From Sphingomonas sp. (GTDB taxonomy: Bacteria > Pseudomonadota > Alphaproteobacteria > Sphingomonadales > Sphingomonadaceae): a DNA stretch of 64,000 nucleotides. The position numbers and the translations under genes are program-made. Of the stretch, positions 1 through 8,821 are shown one piece after another. Positions within the stretch are counted from its first letter, which is position 1. Every line of letters starts with the position of its first letter. The stretch is taken from the NCBI GenBank assembly GCA_003248865.1, contig QFPK01000007.1:87530-151529 (forward strand), in the 5' to 3' direction. The notes below the pieces were generated by a model. That model saw only the letters and a program-made list of their open reading frames with translations. It was not told where the DNA came from and did not search any database.

Positions 1-263
1 GCGTCGATCACATCGTTGCGGTCGAAATTGCCCGCCACATGGCCCATGGCGCGGTGGACATGGAATTCCTCGCCGTCGAAGCTGAGGATGCCGGCGGCCT
101 CCTGCCCGCGATGCTGCAGGGCGTGCAGACCCAGCGCCACCATGGCCGAAGCCTGTGTGCCTCCCCACACCCCGAAGACGCCGCATTCCTCGTGCAGCTT
201 GTCGTCATCAAAGGGGTCGGTCGAAAGCTGGCTTGCCTCGATAACGTCAGCCGCCTCTGCCAT
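1..263 (-). CDS. purF: Amidophosphoribosyltransferase, N-terminal part (cut by window edge)
   Basis: First enzyme of de novo purine synthesis; it converts PRPP and glutamine to phosphoribosylamine. Only the first 87 codons are present, running off the left edge. The motif HEECGVFGVWG is visible, with Cys27 following Glu-Glu. In this family a short propeptide is removed so that this Cys becomes the N-terminal nucleophile of the Ntn glutaminase domain. The glutaminase signature ALQHRGQEAAGI follows. The ATG at 261-263 is chosen because translation from it gives the expected short propeptide of 26 residues. The gene diverges from hisI across 104 bases that must hold both promoters. Confidence 0.95.
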   Translation of the reverse strand, partial: MAEAADVIEASQLSTDPFDDDKLHEECGVFGVWGGTQASAMVALGLHALQHRGQEAAGILSFDGEEFHVHRAMGHVAGNFDRNDVID

Positions 264-367
264 GATGATCCTGCCTGTCTTGTGAGCCGCTCGCTGCGGG
301 GCCATGTAGGCGGTTCCGCTGCGTTTGTCGCTATCTGTGTTGTCACCGAAAGGTCATCAAGGTCCGC

Positions 368-709
368 ATGGCTGACATGTTCGAACCCAAACTGGATGCA
401 AACGGCCTGCTGACGGCTGTCGTCACCCATGTGAAGACGGGCGAACTGCTGATGGTTGCGCACATGAATGCGCAGGCGATCGAGAAAACGCGGGAGACGG
501 GCAGGGCGCATTTCTGGTCCCGCAGCCGCAAGTCGCTGTGGCTGAAGGGCGAAACCTCGGGCCATTATTTGAACGTGACGGAGATCCTGGTCGATTGCGA
601 TCAGGATTGCCTGTGGCTGAAGGCCTTGCCCGAAGGTCCGGCCTGCCACACGGGTGCGCCGAGTTGCTTTTACCGTCGCCTCACGCCGGACGGGCTGGAG
701 GCGGCATGA
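368..709 (+). CDS. hisI: Phosphoribosyl-AMP cyclohydrolase
   Basis: Third step of histidine synthesis: hydrolytic opening of the purine ring of phosphoribosyl-AMP. The 113-residue protein is a stand-alone cyclohydrolase without the HisE pyrophosphohydrolase domain fused to it in enterobacteria. The metal-binding pattern is complete: D76-C-D-Q-D-C81 for magnesium and zinc, then C93-H94 and C100 in PACHTG..SCFY. No other his gene is in the window, so histidine genes are scattered or lie outside. The stop overlaps the next start as ATGA, implying translational coupling to the dehydrogenase-like gene that follows. Confidence 0.95.
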   Translation: MADMFEPKLDANGLLTAVVTHVKTGELLMVAHMNAQAIEKTRETGRAHFWSRSRKSLWLKGETSGHYLNVTEILVDCDQDCLWLKALPEGPACHTGAPSCFYRRLTPDGLEAA

Positions 710-1371
710 AGCTGCTGCTGGCCGGCGTCACGGGGCTGGTCGGCAGTCGCCTGCTGCCGTTGCTGCTGCAGGCCGGCCACGATCTGACCTCGTTGGGGCG
801 TCGGGCGAGCGGAGTCGCCGATCCCGCGCTGCATGAGCTGACGGTCGATTTCGCCCAGTTGCCTGCACTTCCCGCTGCGGATGCGGCGATCTGTGCGCTG
901 GGCACCACCATGGCGGTGGCGGGAAGTGAGGATGCGTTCCGCGCCGTGGACCAGCGGGCTGTGTTGTCCTTCGCCCGCGCAGCGCATGCCGCCGGCTGCC
1001 GGCAGTTCCTCACCGTCAGCGCCGTAGGGGCCGATGCCGCCTCGCGTGTCTTTTACTCCCGGGTGAAAGGCGAGGTTGAACAAGAGCTTGCGGCAATCGG
1101 TTTCCACAGGATTGACATCGTCCGTCCGGGCCTGATCATAGGGCCGCGCGCAGAGCGCCGCCCGTTCGAGGCGCTGGCGCAGAAGGTGGCGCCGCTGTTC
1201 GATCCGCTGCTGATGGGCGGGCTCAGCCGCTACCGTTCGATCCGTGCCGATACCGTTGCGGCTGCGCTCGCCGGGCTGGTGGGGCAGGGCGATCCGGGCG
1301 TTCATGTGCATGAATATGAAGCGCTTGTCCGGCAGGCGCGCGGCCAATCCGTTCCGAATCGCGGGGGCTGA
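706..1371 (+). CDS. NAD(P)-binding Rossmann-fold protein (atypical SDR, HTATIP2-like)
   Basis: A 221-residue single-domain protein starting with a glycine-rich dinucleotide motif, GVTGLVGS at residues 7-14. A central SAVGAD stretch and a later FYSRVKGEVEQEL segment carry the Tyr-x3-Lys spacing (Y-S-R-V-K) seen in HTATIP2/YbjT-like atypical short-chain dehydrogenases. The substrate cannot be told from sequence. The start is taken at the ATG overlapping the hisI stop; the frame is open further upstream, but that part lies inside hisI. The coupling to hisI suggests co-expression, not necessarily a role in histidine synthesis. Confidence 0.85.
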   Translation: MKLLLAGVTGLVGSRLLPLLLQAGHDLTSLGRRASGVADPALHELTVDFAQLPALPAADAAICALGTTMAVAGSEDAFRAVDQRAVLSFARAAHAAGCRQFLTVSAVGADAASRVFYSRVKGEVEQELAAIGFHRIDIVRPGLIIGPRAERRPFEALAQKVAPLFDPLLMGGLSRYRSIRADTVAAALAGLVGQGDPGVHVHEYEALVRQARGQSVPNRGG

Positions 1372-1686
1372 TCTGCCAGCCCGATCTCGTTCGGATGGGC
1401 AGGTCACGATTCCTTACTAAACAAATGGGTCGCTTTGGCGTATCAGGCTTCCAGTGGCAGCGCCTGCCAGTCGCACAGGCTTTTTCACTCTTCAGGGTCG
1501 GTCAACCACCGTCCCGCCGCCCATGGCACTTTGCCGGGGCGGCGGGCGGAAGATGATAAATCGGCCTGCCCCTCGGAGCCCGTCTTTCCGATACTTCGAA
1601 TCCGGCCACTCGAAGCTTCACTTCCTTTGGACCAATTTCCCGATGTAAGATTGACGTGAACGTAAGGGTTAGACTAATCTGCCTTC
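1372..1686. other. Intergenic stretch of 315 bases, no gene seen
   Basis: No convincing coding region: short open frames here lack any recognisable family and any good ribosome site. It contains a perfect 6-base inverted repeat with a 10-base spacer (CTTCGA at 1594-1599, TCGAAG at 1610-1615). Near the right end is the MerR operator candidate listed separately. It presumably carries the promoter of the beta-oxidation operon. Confidence 0.6.
1651..1666 (+). promoter_or_regulatory. Candidate LiuR/MerR-type operator
   Basis: TTGACGTGAACGTAAG is an imperfect dyad: 5 of 7 positions of each arm pair, around a conserved ACGT...ACGT core. It resembles the published LiuR consensus of proteobacteria (TTTACGT/ACGTAAA-type palindromes), which controls branched-chain and fatty acid degradation. 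It sits 20 bases before the start of a MerR-family gene that heads an acyl-CoA oxidation operon, so autoregulation is likely. TTGACG at its left end could also serve as a -35 element. The -10 is not clear. Confidence 0.6.
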
Positions 1687-2139
1687 ATGGGAACGGGAGA
1701 TCTCAGCATTGCGGGCAGCGCGAACGGCGGCATCGACGGCTCGCCCGGATTCGCCGACAGCGAAGCGCGCTTTTCCATCACCGATCTCTCCCGCGAATTC
1801 GCCGTCACGCCCCGCACGCTCCGCTTCTATGAGGACGAGGGGCTGATCCACCCAACGCGGCGCGGCACAACCCGTCTTTATTCCCGAGCGGACCGGGTCC
1901 GCCTCGCCTGGATCCTTCGCGGTCGCGCGGTGGGCTTCAGCCTGGCCGATATCCGTGAGCTGCTGGACATGTATGCCCCGGGCCCGGCCCGGCTGCCGCA
2001 GATCGAAGCCACATTGATGAAAAGCCGCGAGCGCATCGCCGCGCTGCACGAACAGCGCGCGGCCATCGATGCGACTATCGCCGAACTGGAACAATTCTGC
2101 ACCACAGTCGAGGCGCAGTTGCTGCGCCCGAATCCCTAA
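1687..2139 (+). CDS. MerR-family transcriptional regulator, LiuR-like
   Basis: A 150-residue DNA-binding regulator. The winged-helix segment begins near residue 30 with FSITDLSREFAVTPRTLRFY, followed by the Tyr-Glu-Asp-Glu-Gly-Leu signature of MerR proteins and RLYSRADRVRL. The C-terminal half is a coiled-coil dimerisation helix rich in Arg, Ala and Glu. There are no Cys residues in the metal-sensing positions, which argues for an acyl-CoA type ligand. It lies 11 bases before an acyl-CoA dehydrogenase gene and downstream of a LiuR-like palindrome, so it probably represses its own fatty or branched-chain acid degradation operon. No strong Shine-Dalgarno precedes the chosen ATG. Confidence 0.85.
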   Translation: MGTGDLSIAGSANGGIDGSPGFADSEARFSITDLSREFAVTPRTLRFYEDEGLIHPTRRGTTRLYSRADRVRLAWILRGRAVGFSLADIRELLDMYAPGPARLPQIEATLMKSRERIAALHEQRAAIDATIAELEQFCTTVEAQLLRPNP

Positions 2140-2150
2140 GGAGAAATCGA

Positions 2151-3953
2151 ATGCCCGCCAGCTATCGCGCCCCCGTGAAGGACAGCCAATATGTGCTGAA
2201 GCATGTGGTGGGGCTTGATCGCTACCAGAACCTGCCCGGCTTCACCGATGCCACGCCGGACATGGTGAACGCCATTCTGGAAGAAGGCGCCAAGTTCGTG
2301 GAAGGCGTGATCCATCCGCTGAACCAGAGCGGGGACCTGCAGGGTTGCACCCGCCATCCTGACGGCAGTGTGACTGCCCCCGACGGTTTCAAGGATGCCT
2401 ACAAGGCGTTCGTGGAAGGCGGCTGGGGCACGCTGATGCAGCCGAAGGAATATGGCGGGCAGGGTCTGCCGCATGTGCTGGGATCGGTGTTCGAGGAATT
2501 CCAGTCGTCGGCCAACATGGCCTTTTCCATGTATCCCGGCCTGACGCAGGGCGCCGTCAGCGCCATATTGGTGACCGGGTCCGACGAGCAGAAGGCGAAA
2601 TATCTGCCCAACATGATCGCCGGCACCTGGACCGGCACGATGAACCTGACGGAGCCGCACGCCGGCACCGACCTCGGCCTCATCAAGACCCGTGCCGAAC
2701 CGCAGGCCGACGGCAGCTTCAAGATCACCGGCACCAAGATCTTCATCTCGGCCGGCGAACATGATCTGTCCGACAACATCATCCACCTGGTGCTGGCGAA
2801 AACGCCGGATGCGCCGGACAGCGTGAAGGGCATCTCGCTCTTCATCGTGCCGAAGTTCCTGGTGAACGAGGACGGCTCGCTGGGCGCGCGCAACAGCCTG
2901 TCGTGCGGCTCGATCGAGCACAAGATGGGCATCCACGCCAACGCCACCTGCGTGATGAACTATGACGGCGCGACCGGTTATCTGATCGGCGAGGAGATGA
3001 AGGGCCTGCGTGCCATGTTCATCATGATGAACGTGGCGCGTCTGGGTGTGGGCGTGCAGGGCCTCGCCCAGTCCGAGATCGCCTATCAGAACGCGGTCGC
3101 CTACGCGAAGGACCGCATTCAGGGCCGCTCGCTGACCGGCCCGAAGAATCCGGACGCCAAGGCCGACCCCATCCTCGTCCATCCGGACGTGCGCCGTATG
3201 CTGCTGAACGCCAAGGCTTTCAACGAAGGCGGTCGGGCGCTGGCGCTGTGGGCGGCCCTGCAGGCAGATCTCTCGCACAAGGCGGAAACCGCAGAGGAGC
3301 GCGAGCTGGCGGACGATCTGCTCTCGCTGCTGACCCCGGTGATCAAGGGTTATCTCACCGACGAGGGCTATGCCAACGCCACCAACGCCCAGCAGGTGTT
3401 CGGCGGCCATGGCTATATCGCCGAATGGGGCATGGAGCAGTTCGTGCGCGATGCGCGCATCTCCATGATCTATGAAGGCGCCAACGGCATCCAGGCGCTG
3501 GATCTGGTCGGCCGCAAGCTGGCGCAGAATGGCGGCCGGGGCCTGCGCGCCTTCTTCGCGCTGGTGGACGAGGGCATCGCCGAAGGCCGCGCGATCGAAA
3601 GCCTGAAGCCCCTTGCCGACGCGCTCGCCGAAGCCAAGAGTGCGCTGGAAGGCGCCACCTTCTGGCTGATGCAGAACGCCATGAGCAATCCGGACAATGC
3701 CGGGGCCGGCTCCACCGCTTATCTGAAGCTGGTGGCGCTGGTGGCGCTGGGCCATTTCTGGCTGCTGATGGCGAAGGCCAGCACGGCGGCTTTGGCTGGC
3801 GACCCCGGCGATTTCGGCAAGGAATTCCACGAAGCCAAGCTGATCACCGCCAACCACTTCTTTGCCCGCCAGCTGATCGCGGCCCACACCCATGCCGCCG
3901 AAGTGCGGGTGGGCGCCGACACGCTGATGGCGATGCCAGCTGAATCCTTCTGA
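2151..3953 (+). CDS. Acyl-CoA dehydrogenase, long form with extra C-terminal domain (DmdC-like)
   Basis: FAD-dependent oxidation of acyl-CoA to enoyl-CoA, the first step of beta-oxidation. At 600 residues it belongs to the long subfamily that includes DmdC (3-methylmercaptopropionyl-CoA dehydrogenase) and many acyl-CoA dehydrogenases of sphingomonads. Visible features are the flavin-binding MNLTEPHAGTDL stretch, the QVFGGHGY loop and the catalytic base E442 in MIYEGANG. The start has an AAGGAG ribosome site 8 bases upstream. It is followed by thiolase and the FadB-type enzyme, making a complete beta-oxidation set. Chain-length preference cannot be read from the sequence. Confidence 0.93.
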   Translation: MPASYRAPVKDSQYVLKHVVGLDRYQNLPGFTDATPDMVNAILEEGAKFVEGVIHPLNQSGDLQGCTRHPDGSVTAPDGFKDAYKAFVEGGWGTLMQPKEYGGQGLPHVLGSVFEEFQSSANMAFSMYPGLTQGAVSAILVTGSDEQKAKYLPNMIAGTWTGTMNLTEPHAGTDLGLIKTRAEPQADGSFKITGTKIFISAGEHDLSDNIIHLVLAKTPDAPDSVKGISLFIVPKFLVNEDGSLGARNSLSCGSIEHKMGIHANATCVMNYDGATGYLIGEEMKGLRAMFIMMNVARLGVGVQGLAQSEIAYQNAVAYAKDRIQGRSLTGPKNPDAKADPILVHPDVRRMLLNAKAFNEGGRALALWAALQADLSHKAETAEERELADDLLSLLTPVIKGYLTDEGYANATNAQQVFGGHGYIAEWGMEQFVRDARISMIYEGANGIQALDLVGRKLAQNGGRGLRAFFALVDEGIAEGRAIESLKPLADALAEAKSALEGATFWLMQNAMSNPDNAGAGSTAYLKLVALVALGHFWLLMAKASTAALAGDPGDFGKEFHEAKLITANHFFARQLIAAHTHAAEVRVGADTLMAMPAESF

Positions 3954-3967
3954 TCAATGCACCAGCT

Positions 3968-3984
3968 TGCCCCTTCACGGGGCA
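3968..3984 (+). terminator. Small stem-loop between operon genes
   Basis: TGCCCC and GGGGCA form a 6-base stem with a 5-base loop in the 77-base gap between the dehydrogenase and thiolase genes. There is no T run, so it is more likely an mRNA-stabilising or attenuating stem than a full terminator. Confidence 0.35.
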
Positions 3985-4030
3985 GGCGTAGGACAACCCC
4001 GTTCCGATTAGCCCCTTAGGGAGACAGACG

Positions 4031-5242
4031 ATGGCCGAAGCCTATATCTATGATGCCGTGCGCACCCCGCGCGGCAAGGGCCGCAAAGACGGCAAGCTGC
4101 ATGAAATCACCCCCATCCAGCTGGCGACGCAGGTGCTGCAGGCCGTTCGCGACCGCACCGGCATCGACACCGCCGACGTGGATGATGTGGTGCTGGGCTG
4201 CGTCTCCCCGGTGGGCGAGCAGGGCGCGGACATCGCGCGCGTCGCCGTGCTGAACGCGGATTATGCCGAAACCACGGCCGGCGTGCAGATCAACCGCTTC
4301 TGCGCCTCCGGACTGGAAGCCGTGAACATGGCCGCTGCCAAGGTGATCGCGGGCGAAGCCGAATTCGCCATCGGCGGTGGCGTGGAAAGCATGAGCCGCG
4401 TGCCGATGGGCTCCGACGGCGGCGCCTGGGCGACCGATCCGGCGGTTGCCATCAAGAATTATTTCGCGCCGCAAGGCATCGGCGCCGACCTGATCGCCAC
4501 CATCGACGGCTTCTCCCGCGATGATGTGGACGCCTATGCGGTGGAATCCCAGCGCCGGGCAGCCAAGGCCTGGGAAGAAAAGCGCTTTTCCAAATCCATC
4601 ATCCCGGTGAAGGATGTGATCGGGGAAGTCGTTCTCGGCCACGATGAATATATGCGCCCGCAGACGGACATGCAGTCGCTCGCCAGCCTCGCACCCGCCT
4701 TCCAGGCGCTGGGCGAGCAGATGCCGGGCTTCGACGAGATCGCCAAGCTGCGCTACCCCGAAGTGGAGAAGGTGAACCACGTCCACCACGCCGGCAACTC
4801 GTCGGGCATCGTTGACGGCGCCTCGGCCGTGCTGGTGGGCAACAAGGAGATCGGCGCGAAGTACGGCCTGAAGCCGCGCGCCCGCATCAAGGGCATGGCC
4901 TCCATCGGCTCCGAGCCGCTGATCATGCTGACCGGCCCCACCTATGTGACGCAGAAGCTGCTGAAGCGGCTGGGCATGACGGTGGCCGACATCGACCTGT
5001 TCGAGCTGAACGAGGCCTTCGCTTCCGTCGTGCTGCGCATGATGAAGCATCTGGAGATCCCGCACGAGAAGATGAACGTGAACGGCGGCGCCATCGCCAT
5101 GGGTCACCCGCTGGGCGCCACGGGCGGCATGATCCTGGGCACCGTGCTCGACGAGCTGGAGCGCACCGGCAAGCAGACCGCGCTGGTCACCCTGTGCGTC
5201 GGCGCCGGCATGGGCACCGCCACCGTCATCGAACGCATCTGA
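4031..5242 (+). CDS. Acetyl-CoA C-acyltransferase (thiolase)
   Basis: Thiolytic cleavage of 3-ketoacyl-CoA to acetyl-CoA, the last step of beta-oxidation. At 403 residues it has the usual family length. The nucleophilic C91 lies in NRFCASG, H359 in GGAIAMGHPLGATG, and C389 in the C-terminal LCVGAGMG, which completes the catalytic triad. NEAFA in the middle supports the assignment. The sequence is FadA/FadI-type, but substrate range cannot be separated from biosynthetic thiolases by sequence alone; the neighbours make a degradative role likely. An AGGGAG ribosome site precedes the start. Confidence 0.93.
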   Translation: MAEAYIYDAVRTPRGKGRKDGKLHEITPIQLATQVLQAVRDRTGIDTADVDDVVLGCVSPVGEQGADIARVAVLNADYAETTAGVQINRFCASGLEAVNMAAAKVIAGEAEFAIGGGVESMSRVPMGSDGGAWATDPAVAIKNYFAPQGIGADLIATIDGFSRDDVDAYAVESQRRAAKAWEEKRFSKSIIPVKDVIGEVVLGHDEYMRPQTDMQSLASLAPAFQALGEQMPGFDEIAKLRYPEVEKVNHVHHAGNSSGIVDGASAVLVGNKEIGAKYGLKPRARIKGMASIGSEPLIMLTGPTYVTQKLLKRLGMTVADIDLFELNEAFASVVLRMMKHLEIPHEKMNVNGGAIAMGHPLGATGGMILGTVLDELERTGKQTALVTLCVGAGMGTATVIERI

Positions 5243-5258
5243 TTTTCCGGAGGAACCC

Positions 5259-7442
5259 ATGACCGAACAAGCCATTCGCCAGGAGCTGGATTCCGACGGC
5301 ATCCTGCTGCTCACCATCGATTGCCCGGGGCTGTCGATGAATGTCATCAACGAAGCCCTCACGCGCGACCTGACCGCCGCTGTGGAGCGCATCAAGACCG
5401 ACGACGCCGTGAAAGGCGCCGTCATCACCTCCGGCAAGCCCTCGGGTTTTGTCGCCGGGGCCGACCTGAAGGGCATGAACTTCTCCGGCGGCGGGGAAGG
5501 GGCCTCCAGCGGCAAGTCCCGCATGGCACAACTGTTCGATGGCGTGTTCACGCTGAACAAGCTGCTGCGGGATCTGGAAACCACCGGCAAGCCAGTTGCC
5601 TCCGCCGTGAACGGCCTGGCGCTGGGCGGCGGGCTGGAGATCGTGCTGGCCACCCACTATCGCGTGATCGCGGACAACCCCAAGATCGTGCTGGGCCTGC
5701 CCGAAGTGCTGGTGGGCCTGTTCCCAGGCGCCGGCGGCACGCAGCGCCTGCCGCGCCTGATCGGCGTGCAGCCCGCGCTGATGTTCCTGCTGCAGGGCAA
5801 GAACATGAGCCCGCAGGAAGCGCTCGGCCTTGGCGTGGCGCAGGCTGTGGTTCCCGTCGATCAGGTCGTTCAGACCGCGAAGGACTGGGTGAAGGCCAAC
5901 CCCAAGGGCGGCGTGCAGCCCTGGGACCAGAAGAGCTTCAAATTCCCCGGCGGCGTTGGCGCCACCAACCCCAATTTCGTGCAGACCTTCATCGGCGGCA
6001 CGGCGATGGCGCAGAAGCAGACGCTGGGCAACATGAACCAGGTCAAGGCGATCCTGTCGGCGGTCTATGAAGGCACGCAGCTGCCGATGGACACCGCGAT
6101 CCGCATCGAATCCAAATATTTCGCCAAGGTCGTGGCCGATCCGCAGGCGGGCAACATGATCCGCTCGCTGTTCGTCTCCAAGCAGGCGGCCGAAAAGGGC
6201 GCGCGCCGCCCGGCCAACGTTCCACCGATGAAGACGAAGAAGGTCGGCATGCTGGGTGCGGGCCTGATGGGCGCCGGCATCGCCATGGTCTCGGCACAGG
6301 CCGGGATCGAGGTTGTGCTGCTGGATCGCGATCTGGCCGCCGCCGAGAAGGGCAAGCAATACACCGCTGACCGCCTCGCCAAGAAGCGCACCGCCCCGGA
6401 AAAGGCCGCCGAGATCCTCGGCCGCATCCACCCGACGTCGGACTATGCCGATCTGAAGGGTTGCGACCTCATCATCGAGGCCGTGTTCGAAACCCGCGAG
6501 ATCAAGGCGGAGGTGACCAAGGCCACCGAGGCCGTGGTCGGCGCCGAGACCATCTTCGGCTCCAACACCTCCACGCTGCCGATCACCGGCCTGGCCGAAG
6601 CCTGGTCCAAGCCGGAGAATTTCATCGGCATCCACTTCTTCTCGCCGGTCGAGAAGATGCCGCTGGTGGAGATCATCGTCGGCAAGAAGACCGGGCTGGA
6701 AGCCATTGCGAAAGCGCTGGATTATGTAGCGCAGATCCGCAAGACCCCGATCGTCGTGAACGACAGCCGCGGCTTCTACACCAGCCGCTGCTTCGGCACC
6801 TATGTGCAGGAAGGCCTGACCCTGCTGGGCGAAGGCACCAAGCCGGCCCTCATCGAGAACATCGGCAAGCAACTGGGCATGCCGGTCGGCTCGCTGGCGG
6901 TGAACGACGAAGTCGGCCTCGACCTTTCCTACAAGGTCGCGCAGCAGACCAAGAAGGATCTGGGCGACGCCTACAAGCCGGGCGCAGGCGAGGCCGTCAT
7001 CGAGAAGATGATGGAACTGGGCCGTCACGGCCGCAAGAACGGCAAGGGCTTCTACGTCTATCCGGACGACAAGTCGGCCAAGTATCTCTGGCCCGAGCTC
7101 GGCACCTACTTCCGGGTTGCGGCCCAGCAGCCGACACCGGCCGAAGTGAAGGAACGGCTGCTCTATCGCCAGCTGGTGGAAACCGCTCGCTGCTTCGCCG
7201 AAGGCGTGCTGGAAACGCCGGAAGACGGCGATCTGGGTGCCATCTTCGGTTGGGGCTTCGCGCCCTTCACGGGCGGCCCCTTCAGCGCGATCGACACCAT
7301 CGGCCTTGAAACGGTGGTGCAGACGCTGGACCGGCTCACGCAAGCATATGGCGAACGCTTCGCGCCGCCGCAGCTGCTGCGCGACATGGCCACCAAGGGC
7401 GAGACCTTCTACGGCAACGCCGCGAAGAAAAAGGCCGCCTGA
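5259..7442 (+). CDS. Bifunctional enoyl-CoA hydratase / 3-hydroxyacyl-CoA dehydrogenase (FadB/FadJ type)
   Basis: Carries out the two middle steps of beta-oxidation in one 727-residue chain. The N-terminal crotonase part (about residues 1-190) shows the oxyanion-hole motif FVAGADLKGM near residue 62, GLALGGGLEI near 120 and the acidic LPEVLVGLFPGAGG near 148. The NAD-binding dehydrogenase domain starts near residue 325 with GMLGAGLMGAGIA and carries the IHFFSPVEKMPL motif. Two C-terminal 3HCDH domains follow. A GGAGG ribosome site lies 6 bases before the ATG. The gene closes the operon and is followed by a strong hairpin. Confidence 0.93.
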   Translation: MTEQAIRQELDSDGILLLTIDCPGLSMNVINEALTRDLTAAVERIKTDDAVKGAVITSGKPSGFVAGADLKGMNFSGGGEGASSGKSRMAQLFDGVFTLNKLLRDLETTGKPVASAVNGLALGGGLEIVLATHYRVIADNPKIVLGLPEVLVGLFPGAGGTQRLPRLIGVQPALMFLLQGKNMSPQEALGLGVAQAVVPVDQVVQTAKDWVKANPKGGVQPWDQKSFKFPGGVGATNPNFVQTFIGGTAMAQKQTLGNMNQVKAILSAVYEGTQLPMDTAIRIESKYFAKVVADPQAGNMIRSLFVSKQAAEKGARRPANVPPMKTKKVGMLGAGLMGAGIAMVSAQAGIEVVLLDRDLAAAEKGKQYTADRLAKKRTAPEKAAEILGRIHPTSDYADLKGCDLIIEAVFETREIKAEVTKATEAVVGAETIFGSNTSTLPITGLAEAWSKPENFIGIHFFSPVEKMPLVEIIVGKKTGLEAIAKALDYVAQIRKTPIVVNDSRGFYTSRCFGTYVQEGLTLLGEGTKPALIENIGKQLGMPVGSLAVNDEVGLDLSYKVAQQTKKDLGDAYKPGAGEAVIEKMMELGRHGRKNGKGFYVYPDDKSAKYLWPELGTYFRVAAQQPTPAEVKERLLYRQLVETARCFAEGVLETPEDGDLGAIFGWGFAPFTGGPFSAIDTIGLETVVQTLDRLTQAYGERFAPPQLLRDMATKGETFYGNAAKKKAA

Positions 7443-7464
7443 GCCTCTGGCTTATGCCGAAATG

Positions 7465-7494
7465 GGGCGGGTGCCTGTTCGCAGGCGCCCGCCC
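7465..7494 (+). terminator. Stem-loop terminator after the beta-oxidation operon
   Basis: Arms of 13 bases (GGGCGGGTGCCTG and CAGGCGCCCGCCC, one G-T wobble) close a TTCG loop 22 bases after the last stop codon. The tail is only weakly T-rich, so it may act as a strong pausing or mRNA-stabilising stem as well. Confidence 0.7.
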
Positions 7495-7590
7495 TATTCA
7501 TATGTGCATCCTCCCAAAAGCTTAGGTTGTTCCCGCGGGCTCCCCATGGCTTCCCTGTCAGTAGCACTGACGAATTCGAGGGAACGGCCC

Positions 7591-8547
7591 ATGATCAAGA
7601 CTCCACTTTGCGACCTGCTCGGCGTCGAGCATCCCATCATGCTCGCCGGCATGGGCGGCGTATCCTATGCGGAAGTGGTCGCCGCCGTTTCCAACGCGGG
7701 CGGCTTCGGCACGCTGGGCATGGCAGGCACCAGCGCCAAATTCATCGAAGCCCAGATGCAGCAGGTACGCGAACTGACTGACAAGCCGTTCGGCGTGGAC
7801 CTTCTCTCCGCCCAGCCGGAAAGCCTGACCGCCGCCATCGACGTCATCATCGCCAACGGCGCCAAGGCGTTCGTCGCGGGCCTGGGCGTGCCTTACCCCA
7901 TCGTGAAGCAGTTGAAGGATGCCGGCGTTCTGGTGTTCGCCGTCGTCGGTAAGGTCGATCATGCGGTGAAGGCCCAGCAGGCCGGTTGCGACGGCGTGAT
8001 CGCCCAGGGCACAGAAGGCGGCGGTCACACCGGGCAGGTCGCCTCCGTCGCGCTGTGGCCGCAAGTGGTGGATGCCGTGAAGATCCCAGTGGTGGCCGCC
8101 GGCGGCCTCTATGATGGCCGGGGCCTCGCCGCCGCGCTCGCCATGGGCTGCCAGGGCGTGTGGATGGGCACCCGCTTCATCGCCTCCAGGGAAGCGCACG
8201 CCGGCCAGGCCTACAAGAACGCCATCGTGGAAATGTCGGAAGCCGACACCACCATCTCCCGCGGCTTCACCGGCAAGACACTGCGCGCCCTGAAGAACGA
8301 GACCACCGACAAGTTCGAAAAGGAACAGGCCAAGCCCTTCCCGGCACAGGTCATGGAATCCGTGCAGCTGAACCGCCTCGGCCCGATCGCAGGCATCACA
8401 GAGAATATCGATCGCAACTTCCAGTGCTTCGCCGTGGGGCAGGGCGGCGGCGGCGTTCGCGAAGTGCTGAGCTGCGCCCAGATCGTGCAGAACACGCTGT
8501 CCGAGGCGGAAGCCACGCTGAAGCGGATCGGGAAGCTGGCGGGCTGA
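7591..8547 (+). CDS. Nitronate monooxygenase / 2-nitropropane dioxygenase-like flavoprotein
   Basis: FMN-dependent TIM-barrel protein of 318 residues. Recognisable segments are MLAGMGGVSYAEVVAAVSNAGGFG near the N-terminus, the AQGTEGGGHTG phosphate and active-site loop with its conserved His, and the VVAAGGLYDGRGLAAALAMGCQGVWMGTRF stretch that binds the FMN phosphate. Family members oxidise alkyl nitronates; related proteins are enoyl-ACP reductases (FabK type), so the substrate is not certain. The start at 7591 has GAGGGAA 8-10 bases upstream. It follows the beta-oxidation operon but is separated from it by a hairpin, so it probably has its own transcript. Confidence 0.85.
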   Translation: MIKTPLCDLLGVEHPIMLAGMGGVSYAEVVAAVSNAGGFGTLGMAGTSAKFIEAQMQQVRELTDKPFGVDLLSAQPESLTAAIDVIIANGAKAFVAGLGVPYPIVKQLKDAGVLVFAVVGKVDHAVKAQQAGCDGVIAQGTEGGGHTGQVASVALWPQVVDAVKIPVVAAGGLYDGRGLAAALAMGCQGVWMGTRFIASREAHAGQAYKNAIVEMSEADTTISRGFTGKTLRALKNETTDKFEKEQAKPFPAQVMESVQLNRLGPIAGITENIDRNFQCFAVGQGGGGVREVLSCAQIVQNTLSEAEATLKRIGKLAG

Positions 8548-8563
8548 GGGAGCGGCAGGTTTT

Positions 8564-8790
8564 ATGCCTCCGGCGGGCAGGGAAATGATTTCCCTGCACC
8601 CTCAACATTGGCGTTGCGCACCACTCATAAGCGCGGGGGAGACTTGATTTGATTGCCTGCGGCGCGGGAGCTTGCTGGCGCCGCAGGCAGTAAACCCAAC
8701 CGTCAGCACAACTTCAACGATCACCCTGCTAATGTGGGTGCAGGGAGCACGGCTCCCTGCCGGGTTCCAAGGGCAGAGCCCTTGGTGTCT
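8564..8790. repeat. Composite four-hairpin intergenic element, copy 1
   Basis: Four stem-loops in a row between two convergent genes. (a) 8577-8597: arms GCAGGGAAAT/ATTTCCCTGC with a 1-base loop. (b) arms 8654-8665 and 8678-8689: TGCCTGCGGCGC/GCGCCGCAGGCA, 12 bases each. (c) 8740-8760: GCAGGGAGC/GCTCCCTGC. (d) 8767-8785: CCAAGGGC/GCCCTTGG. The same four-part architecture recurs at 12640-12870 with compensatory changes in stems c and d. It may be a bidirectional terminator, a REP-like element or a structured RNA. No protein is credible here. Confidence 0.8.
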
Positions 8791-8821
8791 TTCATGGCCA
8801 TCACTTTACGGCGATGGCAGC

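Noticed and set aside
1524..1534. TGGCACTTTGC looked like a sigma-54 promoter
   Set aside because: The distance between the GG and GC elements is about 6 bases instead of the required 10.
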